Part shown: positions 18,526 through 26,205 of the stretch, in pieces
How positions within the stretch are numbered: the stretch's first letter is position 1
Layout: each line of letters starts with the position of its first letter
Assembly (NCBI RefSeq): GCF_000764495.1
Contig: NZ_JRLB01000057.1
Span: 1-35,579 of the forward strand
Source of the DNA: Nitrincola sp. A-D6
GTDB taxonomy: Bacteria; Pseudomonadota; Gammaproteobacteria; Pseudomonadales; Balneatricaceae
DNA length: 35,579 bases
Direction: 5' to 3'
Position numbers and translations under genes: made by a program
Notes under the pieces: model-generated
The model's database searches: none
Told to the model about the DNA's origin: nothing
Seen by the model: only the letters and a program-made list of their open reading frames with translations

Positions 18526-18579
18526 AAAACGGAACGCTGACCTTGATCAATATCAAGGCATTACGTTCCGTTTTTTTTT
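18526..18579 (+). terminator. Terminator hairpin with a T9 tract after the small gene
   Basis: The outer stem AAAACGGAACG (18526-18536) pairs with CGTTCCGTTTT (18564-18574), and an inner stem CCTTGAT/ATCAAGG (18541-18547/18552-18558) forms the tip. Nine T residues (18571-18579) follow. A second separate hairpin, GCCCCC-AAA-GGGGGC (18509-18523), lies just upstream without a T run. Confidence 0.7.
18543..18556 (+). promoter_or_regulatory. FNR/Anr box upstream of the cation ATPase
   Basis: TTGAT-CAAT-ATCAA is a perfect match to the FNR/Anr consensus and forms the tip of the terminator hairpin. Its centre is about 70 bp before ATG 18620. At -41.5 the transcript would start near 18591, giving a leader of about 30 nt with the ribosome site GGAG. 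A clear -10 hexamer is not evident (TAGGGT at 18584-18589 is the best near match). Confidence 0.5.
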
Positions 18580-18619
18580 GTGCTAGGGTATACCCTTAGG
18601 CATAAGTGTGGAGCGCTCG

Positions 18620-21340
18620 ATGAAGTCACTACCCGACAAACCCTGGCACCATCTTGACAGCAAAGAGGTTATTGAGACTCTGGAGAGTGATGTCGACACA
18701 GGTTTAACCTCCAATTCAGCGGCAGAAAGATTACAAGCATTCGGCCCTAATAGTATTACCGGAAAGCAACCCATATCCGCATTTAAACGCTTGTTACTAC
18801 AATTTCATAACCCACTGATCTACATACTTCTATTTGCCACTCTGGTCACACTATTTTTAAAAGAATATGTTGACTCCGGGGTTATTTTTGCTGTCGTCAT
18901 CATCAATGCCATTATCGGCTTTGTGCAAGAATCAAAAGCTGAAGAGGCGATTAACTCTCTGAAAAAAATGCTCTCCTCTAGCGCCACTGTATTACGTAAT
19001 GGCGAGAAAAAAACTATACCAGCGACAGATCTGGTTGCTGGCGATCTGATTTTTCTGGCTTCGGGTGACAAAGTGCCAGCCGATATGCGCCTGTTAGAAT
19101 GCAGGGACATGCAAATTGACGAATCGGCGCTGACAGGTGAATCAGTATCCTCTGAAAAACACCTGGATATTCTTGATACCGATACCGTGTTAGCAGATCG
19201 AAATAACATGGCATTTGCCGGCACCTTGGTTACCTATGGATCTGGCAAAGGCATCGTAACCGCGACAGGAGATCAAACCGAAACCGGCAAAATTGCCCAT
19301 ATGATTTCTGAAGCTACTACACTGGAAACACCACTAACCCGCAAAATTCATGCGTTCAGTAAACTGCTGCTATGGGTCATTCTCGGTCTGGCATCGATCA
19401 CTTTTGGGGTGGGTCTGTTATATGGCATGGAAGTCAGTGATACCTTTATGGCAGCCGTTGCTCTGGCGGTTGCGGCTATTCCGGAAGGGTTACCTGCTGT
19501 AGTTACCATCACCCTGGCCATAGGCGTACGTCGAATGGCATCACGCAATGCCATTATTCGTAAACTATCGGCAGTCGAAACACTGGGATCAACTACCGTC
19601 ATCTGCTCTGATAAAACCGGCACACTGACTGAAAACCAGATGACGGTACAAAAAATCCTGGCGGGTTGCAAAACCTATGATGTGAGTGGCAGTGGTTACC
19701 ACCCTGAAGGACAGCTCAGTTGCGACGGCCAGAAGGCAGACCTGGCTGACAATGATGCCTTACACCACATTCTGATAACGGGTCTGATTAGTAATGACTC
19801 ACGCCTGAGTGAGACTGAGGGCCGCTGGGGTGTTGAGGGTGACCCCACCGAGGGTGCCCTGATTGTCTCCGCCATGAAAGCCGGTTATCAGCTAAGGCAG
19901 TGTGAAGCTGAATTTAAACGCATTGATACCATCGCATTTGAATCAGATCGCCAATATATGGCGACGCTGCATCGCCTCGACGCCCATCATAATCTGATCT
20001 ACCTGAAAGGTTCAGTGGAGCAGATCCTGGCTCGTTGTACCTCACAGTTGAATGTGGATGGCGAAACAGAATCATTGATGCATGATGCCATTGAAGAACA
20101 GGTACATGCCTTCGCCAGCCAGGGGATGCGCGTACTGGCCTTTGCCATGCAGAAGGTACCTAACAGTGAAGATACATTGGATGAGTTCAATAACAGGGAG
20201 CCGGAACAAACACTGACATTCGTGGGTCTGCAAGCCATGATTGACCCTCCCAGATCCGAGGCCATCAAGGCTATTGCCACCTGTCAGAAAGCCGGTGTGC
20301 GGGTGAAAATGATTACCGGTGACCATGTGCTTACCGCCAAAGCCATTGCGGCAAAAATCGGTTTGCAAAACAACCCCGGCCAAAACAGCGATGAACTGGA
20401 AGCGCTAACCGGGCGTGAATTGAGTGAAATGAGTGCGGAAGAACTCAGTCAGGCTGCTGAAACTGTCTCAGTCTTTGCCCGTGTAGCACCGGAACAAAAG
20501 CTCAACCTGGTCACAGCGTTACAGGGCCGTGATCATGTTGTTGCCATGACCGGTGATGGCGTCAACGATGCACCCGCACTGAAGCAGGCGGATATCGGCA
20601 TTGCTATGGGTATCAGTGGCACCGAAGTCTCCAAAGAAGCCTCTGACATGGTACTGACAGATGATAACTTCACCTCTATCGAGGCGGCTGTGGAAGAGGG
20701 TCGAAACGTCTTCGACAATCTGATTAAATTTATCACCTGGATCCTCCCTACCAATATGGGACAGGGATTGGTGATTATGGTGGCCATACTCTTCGGTATC
20801 ACTCTGCCCGTGTTACCGGTACAGGCACTTTGGCTGAATATGACCACCGCTGTCTTCCTCGGACTGATGCTGGCATTTGAGCCAAAAGAGCTGGGAATCA
20901 TGTCCCGCTCACCCCGTGAGCCCAATGCACCTATTTTATCGGTGGAGATGATCGGCCGGATAGTTTCAGTCAGTACCCTGTTGCTGATCGGCGCGTTCGG
21001 GCTGTTTCAATGGTCACAACTGCATGGCGCCAGTATTGAAGAGTCACGCACATTGGCGGTAACGCTATTTGTTGTAGTGCAAAGCTTCTTCCTGCTTAAC
21101 TGCCGCTCTCTTACCAACAGTATCTTTAAAACGCCCATCAACTCCAATGCATGGATATGGGGTGGAATTGCCGCGATGCTTATTGCGCAGTTGCTGTTCA
21201 TCTATACCCCGGTGATGAACACCCTGTTCCAAAGCACACCACTAAGTTTGAACCAATGGCTCGTGATGCTCGGGTACGGCGTTGTGGTGTTATTGCTGGT
21301 GGAAGTTGAAAAAGCAGTATGGCGACATCAAAAAAGCTAA
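18620..21340 (+). CDS. P2A-like cation-transporting P-type ATPase
   Basis: An inner-membrane E1-E2 ATPase of 906 aa. Landmarks are TGES near 172; the M4 motif IPEGLPAVV near 287; the phosphorylation site [12 protein letters not shown] with Asp about 331; and the hinge [18 protein letters not shown]. Membrane helices occur on both sides, with a C-terminal block typical of PacL/SERCA-like pumps. The M5/M6 ion-site residues differ from Ca2+ pumps (see findings), so Ca2+ transport should not be assumed. I chose ATG 18620, which has GGAG six bases upstream, over an in-frame GTG at 18608. Likely oxygen-responsive because of the FNR box upstream. It ends at a bidirectional terminator. Confidence 0.92.
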   Translation: MKSLPDKPWHHLDSKEVIETLESDVDTGLTSNSAAERLQAFGPNSITGKQPISAFKRLLLQFHNPLIYILLFATLVTLFLKEYVDSGVIFAVVIINAIIGFVQESKAEEAINSLKKMLSSSATVLRNGEKKTIPATDLVAGDLIFLASGDKVPADMRLLECRDMQIDESALTGESVSSEKHLDILDTDTVLADRNNMAFAGTLVTYGSGKGIVTATGDQTETGKIAHMISEATTLETPLTRKIHAFSKLLLWVILGLASITFGVGLLYGMEVSDTFMAAVALAVAAIPEGLPAVVTITLAIGVRRMASRNAIIRKLSAVETLGSTTVICSDKTGTLTENQMTVQKILAGCKTYDVSGSGYHPEGQLSCDGQKADLADNDALHHILITGLISNDSRLSETEGRWGVEGDPTEGALIVSAMKAGYQLRQCEAEFKRIDTIAFESDRQYMATLHRLDAHHNLIYLKGSVEQILARCTSQLNVDGETESLMHDAIEEQVHAFASQGMRVLAFAMQKVPNSEDTLDEFNNREPEQTLTFVGLQAMIDPPRSEAIKAIATCQKAGVRVKMITGDHVLTAKAIAAKIGLQNNPGQNSDELEALTGRELSEMSAEELSQAAETVSVFARVAPEQKLNLVTALQGRDHVVAMTGDGVNDAPALKQADIGIAMGISGTEVSKEASDMVLTDDNFTSIEAAVEEGRNVFDNLIKFITWILPTNMGQGLVIMVAILFGITLPVLPVQALWLNMTTAVFLGLMLAFEPKELGIMSRSPREPNAPILSVEMIGRIVSVSTLLLIGAFGLFQWSQLHGASIEESRTLAVTLFVVVQSFFLLNCRSLTNSIFKTPINSNAWIWGGIAAMLIAQLLFIYTPVMNTLFQSTPLSLNQWLVMLGYGVVVLLLVEVEKAVWRHQKS

Positions 21341-21405
21341 CCGATAAGAGCACACATTCCTGTACATACCGGCATCCGCGGCATACATAAAAAGACCTAA
21401 AGCTA

Positions 21406-21442
21406 AAAAAGGCGGCTACAGTGAACCTGTAGCCGCCTTTTT
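21406..21442. terminator. Bidirectional terminator between the ATPase and yceI
   Basis: A perfect 16-bp stem, AAAAAGGCGGCTACAG paired with CTGTAGCCGCCTTTTT, with the 5-nt loop TGAAC. T runs occur on both strands, serving the two convergent genes. Confidence 0.9.
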
Positions 21443-21460
21443 ATGCAGGATGCAGATCTG

Positions 21461-22049
21461 TTACTGACGAACACCTTCAATCACCAGATCCAGATACACA
21501 GTTTCAGCGGCCGGGCCTAAGTTAAACTCGGCACCAAAATCGGGCAAATGCAACTCGGCAGTACCGGTAAAGCCTGCCCGGTAGCCACCCCAGGGATCCT
21601 CCCCTCACCTACTTTTTCTACATCAATATCAATACTGCGGGTCTGGCCAAACCAGGTCAGATCCCCCGTCAGCGTACCTTTATCATCACCCAGGTCTTCA
21701 TAACCAGTACTGACAAAGCGCGCTTCAGCATACTGACTGACATCAAAGAAGTCGGAGCTGCGTATATGACGATCACGTTCAGCATGATTACTGTCAACCG
21801 ATGTCATGTTAATCAACACATCGACCTGTGTCGCTTCAGGATTAGCAGCATCATAGGTGAAGCTGCCTGTAAATTCATTGAAACGACCTACTACATAGCC
21901 CACACCCAAGTGGTTAATTTTGAAATTAACAGAGGCATGAGCCCCTGGGTATCCACTGTATAGTCTGCGGCAAACAAGGGTGCCGCCAGAAATGCACTGG
22001 CAAGAGCCAGAGGTTTCAATTTTGTTACCAAACTCTTAGTTGCTATCAT
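21461..22049 (-). CDS. yceI: YceI-family periplasmic protein, frameshifted twice as given
   Basis: A lipocalin-like periplasmic protein family that binds isoprenoid quinone-type lipids. It has a Sec signal (LKPLALASAFLAAPLFA), then ADYTVDTQG, the family core FNEFTGSFTYD, TSVDSNHAERDRHIRSSDFFD and LTGDLTWFGQTRSIDID. The frame breaks at the C4 runs 21942-21945 and 21601-21604. One base added to each joins DTQG to AHASVNFKINHLGVGY and VGEG to EDPWGGYRAGFTGTAEL, giving 196 aa with a normal YceI end. The start ATG 22049 (site GGAG) overlaps the cytochrome gene by 14 bases. Confidence 0.87.
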
Positions 22050-22617
22050 CAATTTTCTCCGATTGCAGGCCCAGCATACGTGTGAGCGTTGCGTCTTTGT
22101 CAATAAAGTGGTGTTTCAATGCGGCGAGCGCATGAATGGCAATCAGTACCATCAACGACGTCGCCGCATAAAAGTGAATTTCAGCGGCTAACTCTTCTTG
22201 CCGAAGTGCCAGCCCCGGGATTGCTGGCAGACTAAACCAGCTGAACACCTGAATACTGCGTCCATCTGCTGTCGAAAACAGGTAACCTGATAAAAGTATC
22301 GTAGCCAATAGCAGATAAATTCCAAGGTGCCCTAGCGAAGCAGCCCATCGTTCCCATCGATGCAGGCTCAGTTGCCGCGGACTGGGGTTTATCCAGCGCC
22401 AGAGCAAACGCAAACACAGCAACAACATCAGCATCACACCGATACTGCGATGCCAATCAGGGTAAATGCGGTAGCCAGGATCATAGTAGCCCAATGAGAC
22501 AATATACAACCCCAGCGGGTACATACCCAGCACAGCCAAAGCAACCAACCAATGCAGCAGTATGCTCACCCAACCAAAGGTGTTTACTGTGTTTTTAACG
22601 TGTCGAGTGTAGCGCAT
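22036..22617 (-). CDS. cybB: Cytochrome b561-family membrane protein
   Basis: A 193-aa di-heme membrane protein with four helices. The histidines expected as heme ligands are visible in ILLHWLVALAV, in DWHRSIGVMLM, and in EIHFYAATSLMVLIAIHALA. These proteins exchange electrons with quinones. Ribosome site GGGAGAAA before ATG. It overlaps yceI by 14 bases, the usual cytochrome b561-YceI pairing. The divergent LysR gene starts 78 bp away and is its likely regulator. Confidence 0.9.
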   Translation of the reverse strand: MRYTRHVKNTVNTFGWVSILLHWLVALAVLGMYPLGLYIVSLGYYDPGYRIYPDWHRSIGVMLMLLLCLRLLWRWINPSPRQLSLHRWERWAASLGHLGIYLLLATILLSGYLFSTADGRSIQVFSWFSLPAIPGLALRQEELAAEIHFYAATSLMVLIAIHALAALKHHFIDKDATLTRMLGLQSEKIDDSN

Positions 22618-22631
22618 TGCATTTTCTCCCT

Positions 22632-22647
22632 GGTTACCTTGTTAACC
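22632..22647. promoter_or_regulatory. Candidate LysR operator
   Basis: GGTTA-N6-TAACC is an interrupted palindrome lying 14 bp upstream of the cytochrome start in the 78-bp divergent region shared with the LysR gene. Position and symmetry fit a LysR binding site, but the T-N11-A core is only loosely met. Confidence 0.35.
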
Positions 22648-22695
22648 TTACCGCCGTCTTATATATTCGTCCAATGTATTATTTGGATAACCATT

Positions 22696-23634
22696 ATGCG
22701 TGAAGTGAATATTAAAAATCTTGATCTCAATTTACTACTACCACTGGACCGGCTACTGACCGAACGCCATGTTTCACGCGCAGCTAACAGCCTGAACATG
22801 AGCCAACCCGCGCTGAGCCGAGCTCTGGCTCGGTTACGTCAAATTTTTAATGACCCACTCCTGGTACGCACCACACAAGGGTATGACTTGAGCGCACGGG
22901 CTAAACAAATTCAACCGGAACTTGCCGAAATACTGATCGCACTTGAGTCACTGGTGCAGCAACCTGTTTTTGACCCTGCCGCTGATAATGGCCTGATCAA
23001 ATTAACCGGGCTGGATCTGGAACTCGCACTTTATATACCACAACTGATGCAACGCATGCGTCAGCAAGCACCGGGTATGCACCTGGAGATAGTCAAGCAA
23101 GAAGATGACAGCTTCGCCATGCTGGATCGTAACGATGTACATTTCAGTCTTAGCGGACTGGAGCCCAGCATATCAACAGACACTCTGCATCGCTTCCAGC
23201 TGGATCAAATGTCAGCAGTTTGCCTCATGTCACGCCATCACGCCCTGGCAGATCGGCCTCTGACACCCGAAAGCTATGCTGATGCAGCACATGGTTTGGT
23301 TTCCATTACCGGTCGAGGGCCCGGCTATATGGACAGAGTTCTGGAAAGGGTTGGAATGCAACGGGAAGTTATACTCAGGCTCAGCAGCTTTATGGCAGTA
23401 GCAGATTTCTGCGAAACCACCGATCTGCTATTCACCTTACCACAGCGCCTGGCAGAGCGTATTGCAACAGGCCGCCAACTCTGTTTACGCCGCCTGCCAC
23501 CAGAGCTACAGCAACCACCGGTGAAATTTTATTTTTACTGGCATAGCCGTCACCACCACGACCCCAGAATGATCTGGATTCGTGAACAAATTGCCGACAT
23601 TGCACAGGCGTTACCCGGCTTCAAGCCAGTATAA
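22696..23634 (+). CDS. LysR-family transcriptional regulator
   Basis: A 312-aa regulator. The N-terminal winged HTH runs from about residue 5 to 65 (LDLNLLLPLDRLLTERHVSRAANSLNMSQP region, then SRALARLRQIFNDPLLVRT). The effector-binding domain follows. The conserved protein begins at ATG 22696; in-frame sequence upstream to 22552 lies inside the divergent cytochrome gene and does not look coding. The ribosome site is weak (GGATAA). Likely controls the divergent cytochrome b561-yceI pair and itself; effector unknown. The NodD/NahR-like branch is suggested by NLDLNLLLPLDRLL, weak evidence only. Confidence 0.9.
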   Translation: MREVNIKNLDLNLLLPLDRLLTERHVSRAANSLNMSQPALSRALARLRQIFNDPLLVRTTQGYDLSARAKQIQPELAEILIALESLVQQPVFDPAADNGLIKLTGLDLELALYIPQLMQRMRQQAPGMHLEIVKQEDDSFAMLDRNDVHFSLSGLEPSISTDTLHRFQLDQMSAVCLMSRHHALADRPLTPESYADAAHGLVSITGRGPGYMDRVLERVGMQREVILRLSSFMAVADFCETTDLLFTLPQRLAERIATGRQLCLRRLPPELQQPPVKFYFYWHSRHHHDPRMIWIREQIADIAQALPGFKPV

Positions 23635-23653
23635 ACGCATACCAACGTTTATA
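23630..23653. terminator. Possible bidirectional terminator between lysR and bolA
   Basis: TATAAACG and CGTTTATA form a perfect 8-bp stem with an 8-nt loop covering the lysR stop codon, 4 bp from the bolA stop. There is no real T run, so it is only a candidate. Confidence 0.4.
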
Positions 23654-23657
23654 GCCG

Positions 23658-23966
23658 CTATTTATGAGCTCCCATACAATTGGGAGATGCGGGTACATTG
23701 CCCTGTTCAGCCTGCCACTCTTGTGGCGTGTAGAGATGCATCGCCAGCGCATGAATAGGGTTCTGCATCAGTTCAGCTACCAGTCCATAGACCTTCTGGT
23801 GCCGACGTACTTTAGCCAAACCGTCAAAATCAGGGCTGACTAAAGCCAGTTTAAAGTGGCTTTCAGTGGCAGGCCCGGCATGCATATGACTTTCGTTTTC
23901 AAGCAGCACTTCATCTACCTGCATACCTTCACGCAACAAGGTTTCAATACGTTCTGCAACACTCAT
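23658..23966 (-). CDS. bolA: BolA-family protein
   Basis: A 102-aa small stress/morphology regulator family member that partners with monothiol glutaredoxin in Fe-S sensing. The family core is clear: ESHMHAGPATESHFKLALVS then FDGLAKVRRHQKVYGLVAEL and IHALAMHLYTPQEW. Length fits BolA rather than the shorter IbaG. Its ATG overlaps the stop of the DUF3422 gene by four bases (ATGA), so the two are translated together. Confidence 0.9.
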   Translation of the reverse strand: MSVAERIETLLREGMQVDEVLLENESHMHAGPATESHFKLALVSPDFDGLAKVRRHQKVYGLVAELMQNPIHALAMHLYTPQEWQAEQGNVPASPNCMGAHK

Positions 23967-25288
23967 AGTTTATCCTGTTTTTTTTCGGCTAATTTCATAA
24001 AATGATGGTGGATACGGCGCACACTAAACCAGACCAAAAATAATACAACAGGTATCATGCCACCGGTTACCAGTGATTTGTCAAACGTCAGCCCCATATC
24101 ATAAATAGCATCTACCAGGTACTTGAGTAATCCAACCAGATAATAGCTGATCGCGACAACAGACAAACCTTCCACGGTATGCTGCATCATCAATTGCACT
24201 TGAGAGCGCTTATCCATTGACGTCAGTAGTGTCTGATTCTGATTCTGGATCGATAGTTCCACTCGCGTGCGCATCATATCCGATGCCCTGTCTACCCGAC
24301 GCGACAGATCCTCCAGACGATAAGCGACCGACTCACAGGTTTTAACGGCCGGTGTGAGTCGACGCGTCATAAATTCACGAATAGTCAGGTGGCCTGACAT
24401 TTCATCCTCACGCAACTCTTCCAGGCGTGTCAGTACCAGCCGGTGGTAGGCGCGGGTGGCGGAAAAACGAAAGGTAGAACGGGCACGAAAGGCTTCAATA
24501 CTCGCCGCCATATCGGTCAATTCCTCCAGTATCGCCTTTTCATCCACGTGGTGCCGATCGGCCAGACTTTGAGTAATACGCGCCAGTTGCTGATCCATAT
24601 CACTCAAAACCGGGGAGATATCTCGTGCCAGCGATACAGCCAGGAGAGACATCAATCGGTAGGTTTCTATCTCCATCAATCGCTGCGTCAGGCGTCCTAA
24701 CTGACTATTAGACATGCTGTTGTTGAGTACCATAAAGCGCCCAAAACCATCACTGTGCAAGCGAAAGCTACCCCATACCCGCGCACTGCCATTCTGTGGA
24801 CAACTACCCACCAAACGACTCCCTTCAAAAGCCGGACGGATGATAGAAATGTCAGCTTCGGGTGGATGAGTGACATGCTGTAACTGTAGATGAAATGCTG
24901 CTACCACCTGACCGGCCAGTTTATCCAGCCACGCTGGTGGCAGAGGCGTAACACCCGTTTCAGAAAACGGGTTGTCCTGTTCACCTGTTGTGCTCAGATT
25001 AACGAAGGTATAGGAAGCAAACTCCATATGCTGTTCACGGCGGATACGAAAATTGCCAAAACTTTTTTCATAGCAACGTACATCTTCCCGAGGCTCAGGC
25101 ACGCCCATAAGTCGGTGCAGTTCACACAAATGCTCGAACTGCGCTACTTTTTGTTCAGGGGTTGTCAGCAAAGCAAAGTGAGTAACTTTTGCCGGACAAG
25201 GAATGACCTGAAAAGGCCGGGAGTGCAGCTCATCATACAGAGCCGTGCGAAGCGGATGCTGCTCTAGCTTAAACATGGCAAATGTCAT
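23963..25288 (-). CDS. DUF3422-family membrane protein
   Basis: A 441-aa protein with the DUF3422 N-terminal signature (HPLRTALYDELHSRPFQ) and two hydrophobic helices near the C-terminus (about 373-395 and 405-425). The middle contains long helical stretches rich in Arg/Glu. Its function is not known. It is the promoter-proximal gene of an operon with bolA. ATG 25288 is used; a second in-frame ATG at 25276 is also possible. Confidence 0.85.
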   Translation of the reverse strand: MTFAMFKLEQHPLRTALYDELHSRPFQVIPCPAKVTHFALLTTPEQKVAQFEHLCELHRLMGVPEPREDVRCYEKSFGNFRIRREQHMEFASYTFVNLSTTGEQDNPFSETGVTPLPPAWLDKLAGQVVAAFHLQLQHVTHPPEADISIIRPAFEGSRLVGSCPQNGSARVWGSFRLHSDGFGRFMVLNNSMSNSQLGRLTQRLMEIETYRLMSLLAVSLARDISPVLSDMDQQLARITQSLADRHHVDEKAILEELTDMAASIEAFRARSTFRFSATRAYHRLVLTRLEELREDEMSGHLTIREFMTRRLTPAVKTCESVAYRLEDLSRRVDRASDMMRTRVELSIQNQNQTLLTSMDKRSQVQLMMQHTVEGLSVVAISYYLVGLLKYLVDAIYDMGLTFDKSLVTGGMIPVVLFLVWFSVRRIHHHFMKLAEKKQDKL

Positions 25289-25326
25289 TTAAAATTCTCG
25301 GGGTCATTACTCTAATGTTGCTTCTT

Positions 25327-25356
25327 AGTATACCGCTTGATGCCGCCTTTCGACAA
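25327..25356 (-). promoter_or_regulatory. Probable sigma70 promoter of the DUF3422-bolA operon
   Basis: On the minus strand TTGTCG (25356-25351) and TATACT (25332-25327) are spaced by 18 bp, with a predicted start about 32 bp before ATG 25288. A perfect 7-bp inverted repeat (ACCACTA-TT-TAGTGGT, 25359-25374) sits just upstream and could be an operator for this gene or the divergent one. Confidence 0.45.
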
Positions 25357-25419
25357 AAACCACTATTTAGTGGTCACACGGATGCACTATATTAAAAAGG
25401 TTGCGTTACAATACCGAGC

Positions 25420-26075
25420 ATGTTGATCCGTATCCTGCCCTCACTTGAATCACGCGAAGCCTGGCTGAATTTTTTTAGACGGGAGATACCCTACTGCCTG
25501 GTAGATGACCAGGCCACACTGGTGGACTTTCAAAGTACCTATTTACAGCTTACGCATCTCAACACAAGCCTTTCCGACCCAATCCGCTATACACTGGGAG
25601 CCCGTACCAGCCTTGAACCTGCCTGGCAGTTAATCAAACGTTGCAACTGGAGCCTGAAAGCAGTACTCGAAGGGCTGGACAGCCTGGAATTCAGCAGTAA
25701 TGCCAGAGATAATGCACACTTTACCCTCCCCCCGATCTAAGTGTACGTAAAAGCTTTGCCCGGGAACCACGCTTGCAACCCGCAAGCCGGGTTCTGTTTC
25801 CGCCTGAAGAGCTAACCACAGACCACCCTGCTGCCATACAAATTGCGCAGCTATTACATGATGAACAATACACCGCCTGGCTATCACTCAAGTCGGCTGT
25901 ACCACTTAGTCCACACGCCGTCATATTGTCACTCTGTACTGAGCCACATCGCTGGAAATTTAATCTGACTGATCAAATGCTGACTCTCTATCTAGATAGC
26001 CAGGCATGCATCGATTGTCGCCTGAAAAACACACCTCCACCGCGTCGCCTGAGTAGCTTAGATGTAAAACTTTGA
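25420..26075 (+). CDS. Hypothetical protein, frameshifted as given
   Basis: I do not recognise the family. Two adjacent frames (25420-25740 and one ending at 26075) join into a 218-aa protein if one C is added to the C6 run 25728-25733: ...HFTLPP continues as DLSVRKSFAREPRLQPAS. The protein is soluble, with no signal peptide. The first half is helical with a SLEPAWQLIKRCNWSLK stretch; the second contains CTEPHRWKFNLTDQMLTLY and a C-terminal CIDCRLK. The ribosome site before ATG 25420 is poor. It is divergent from the DUF3422-bolA operon. Confidence 0.6.
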
Positions 26076-26205
26076 GTCTTACCTGAACTCATGCCATACT
26101 CTTGTCATAACCTTTAACTCTTCAGGGTTATCAGTTGTGGGTAAATACGACAGGAAGTCATGATCTGATGTACTAACAAACGGTTAATCCCTAAGGTCAG
26201 GTCCA

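Noticed and set aside
21461..22049. yceI (and dctM, ycaO, mksE, fds gamma-beta) as true pseudogenes
   Set aside because: All breaks are single-base losses in G/C runs and the repaired proteins are full length and conserved up to the ends, so sequencing error is the better explanation.
22552..22695. Upstream extension of the LysR gene to 22552
   Set aside because: It would lie inside the divergent cytochrome b561 gene and precede the conserved HTH start by 48 residues of non-conserved, hydrophobic sequence.
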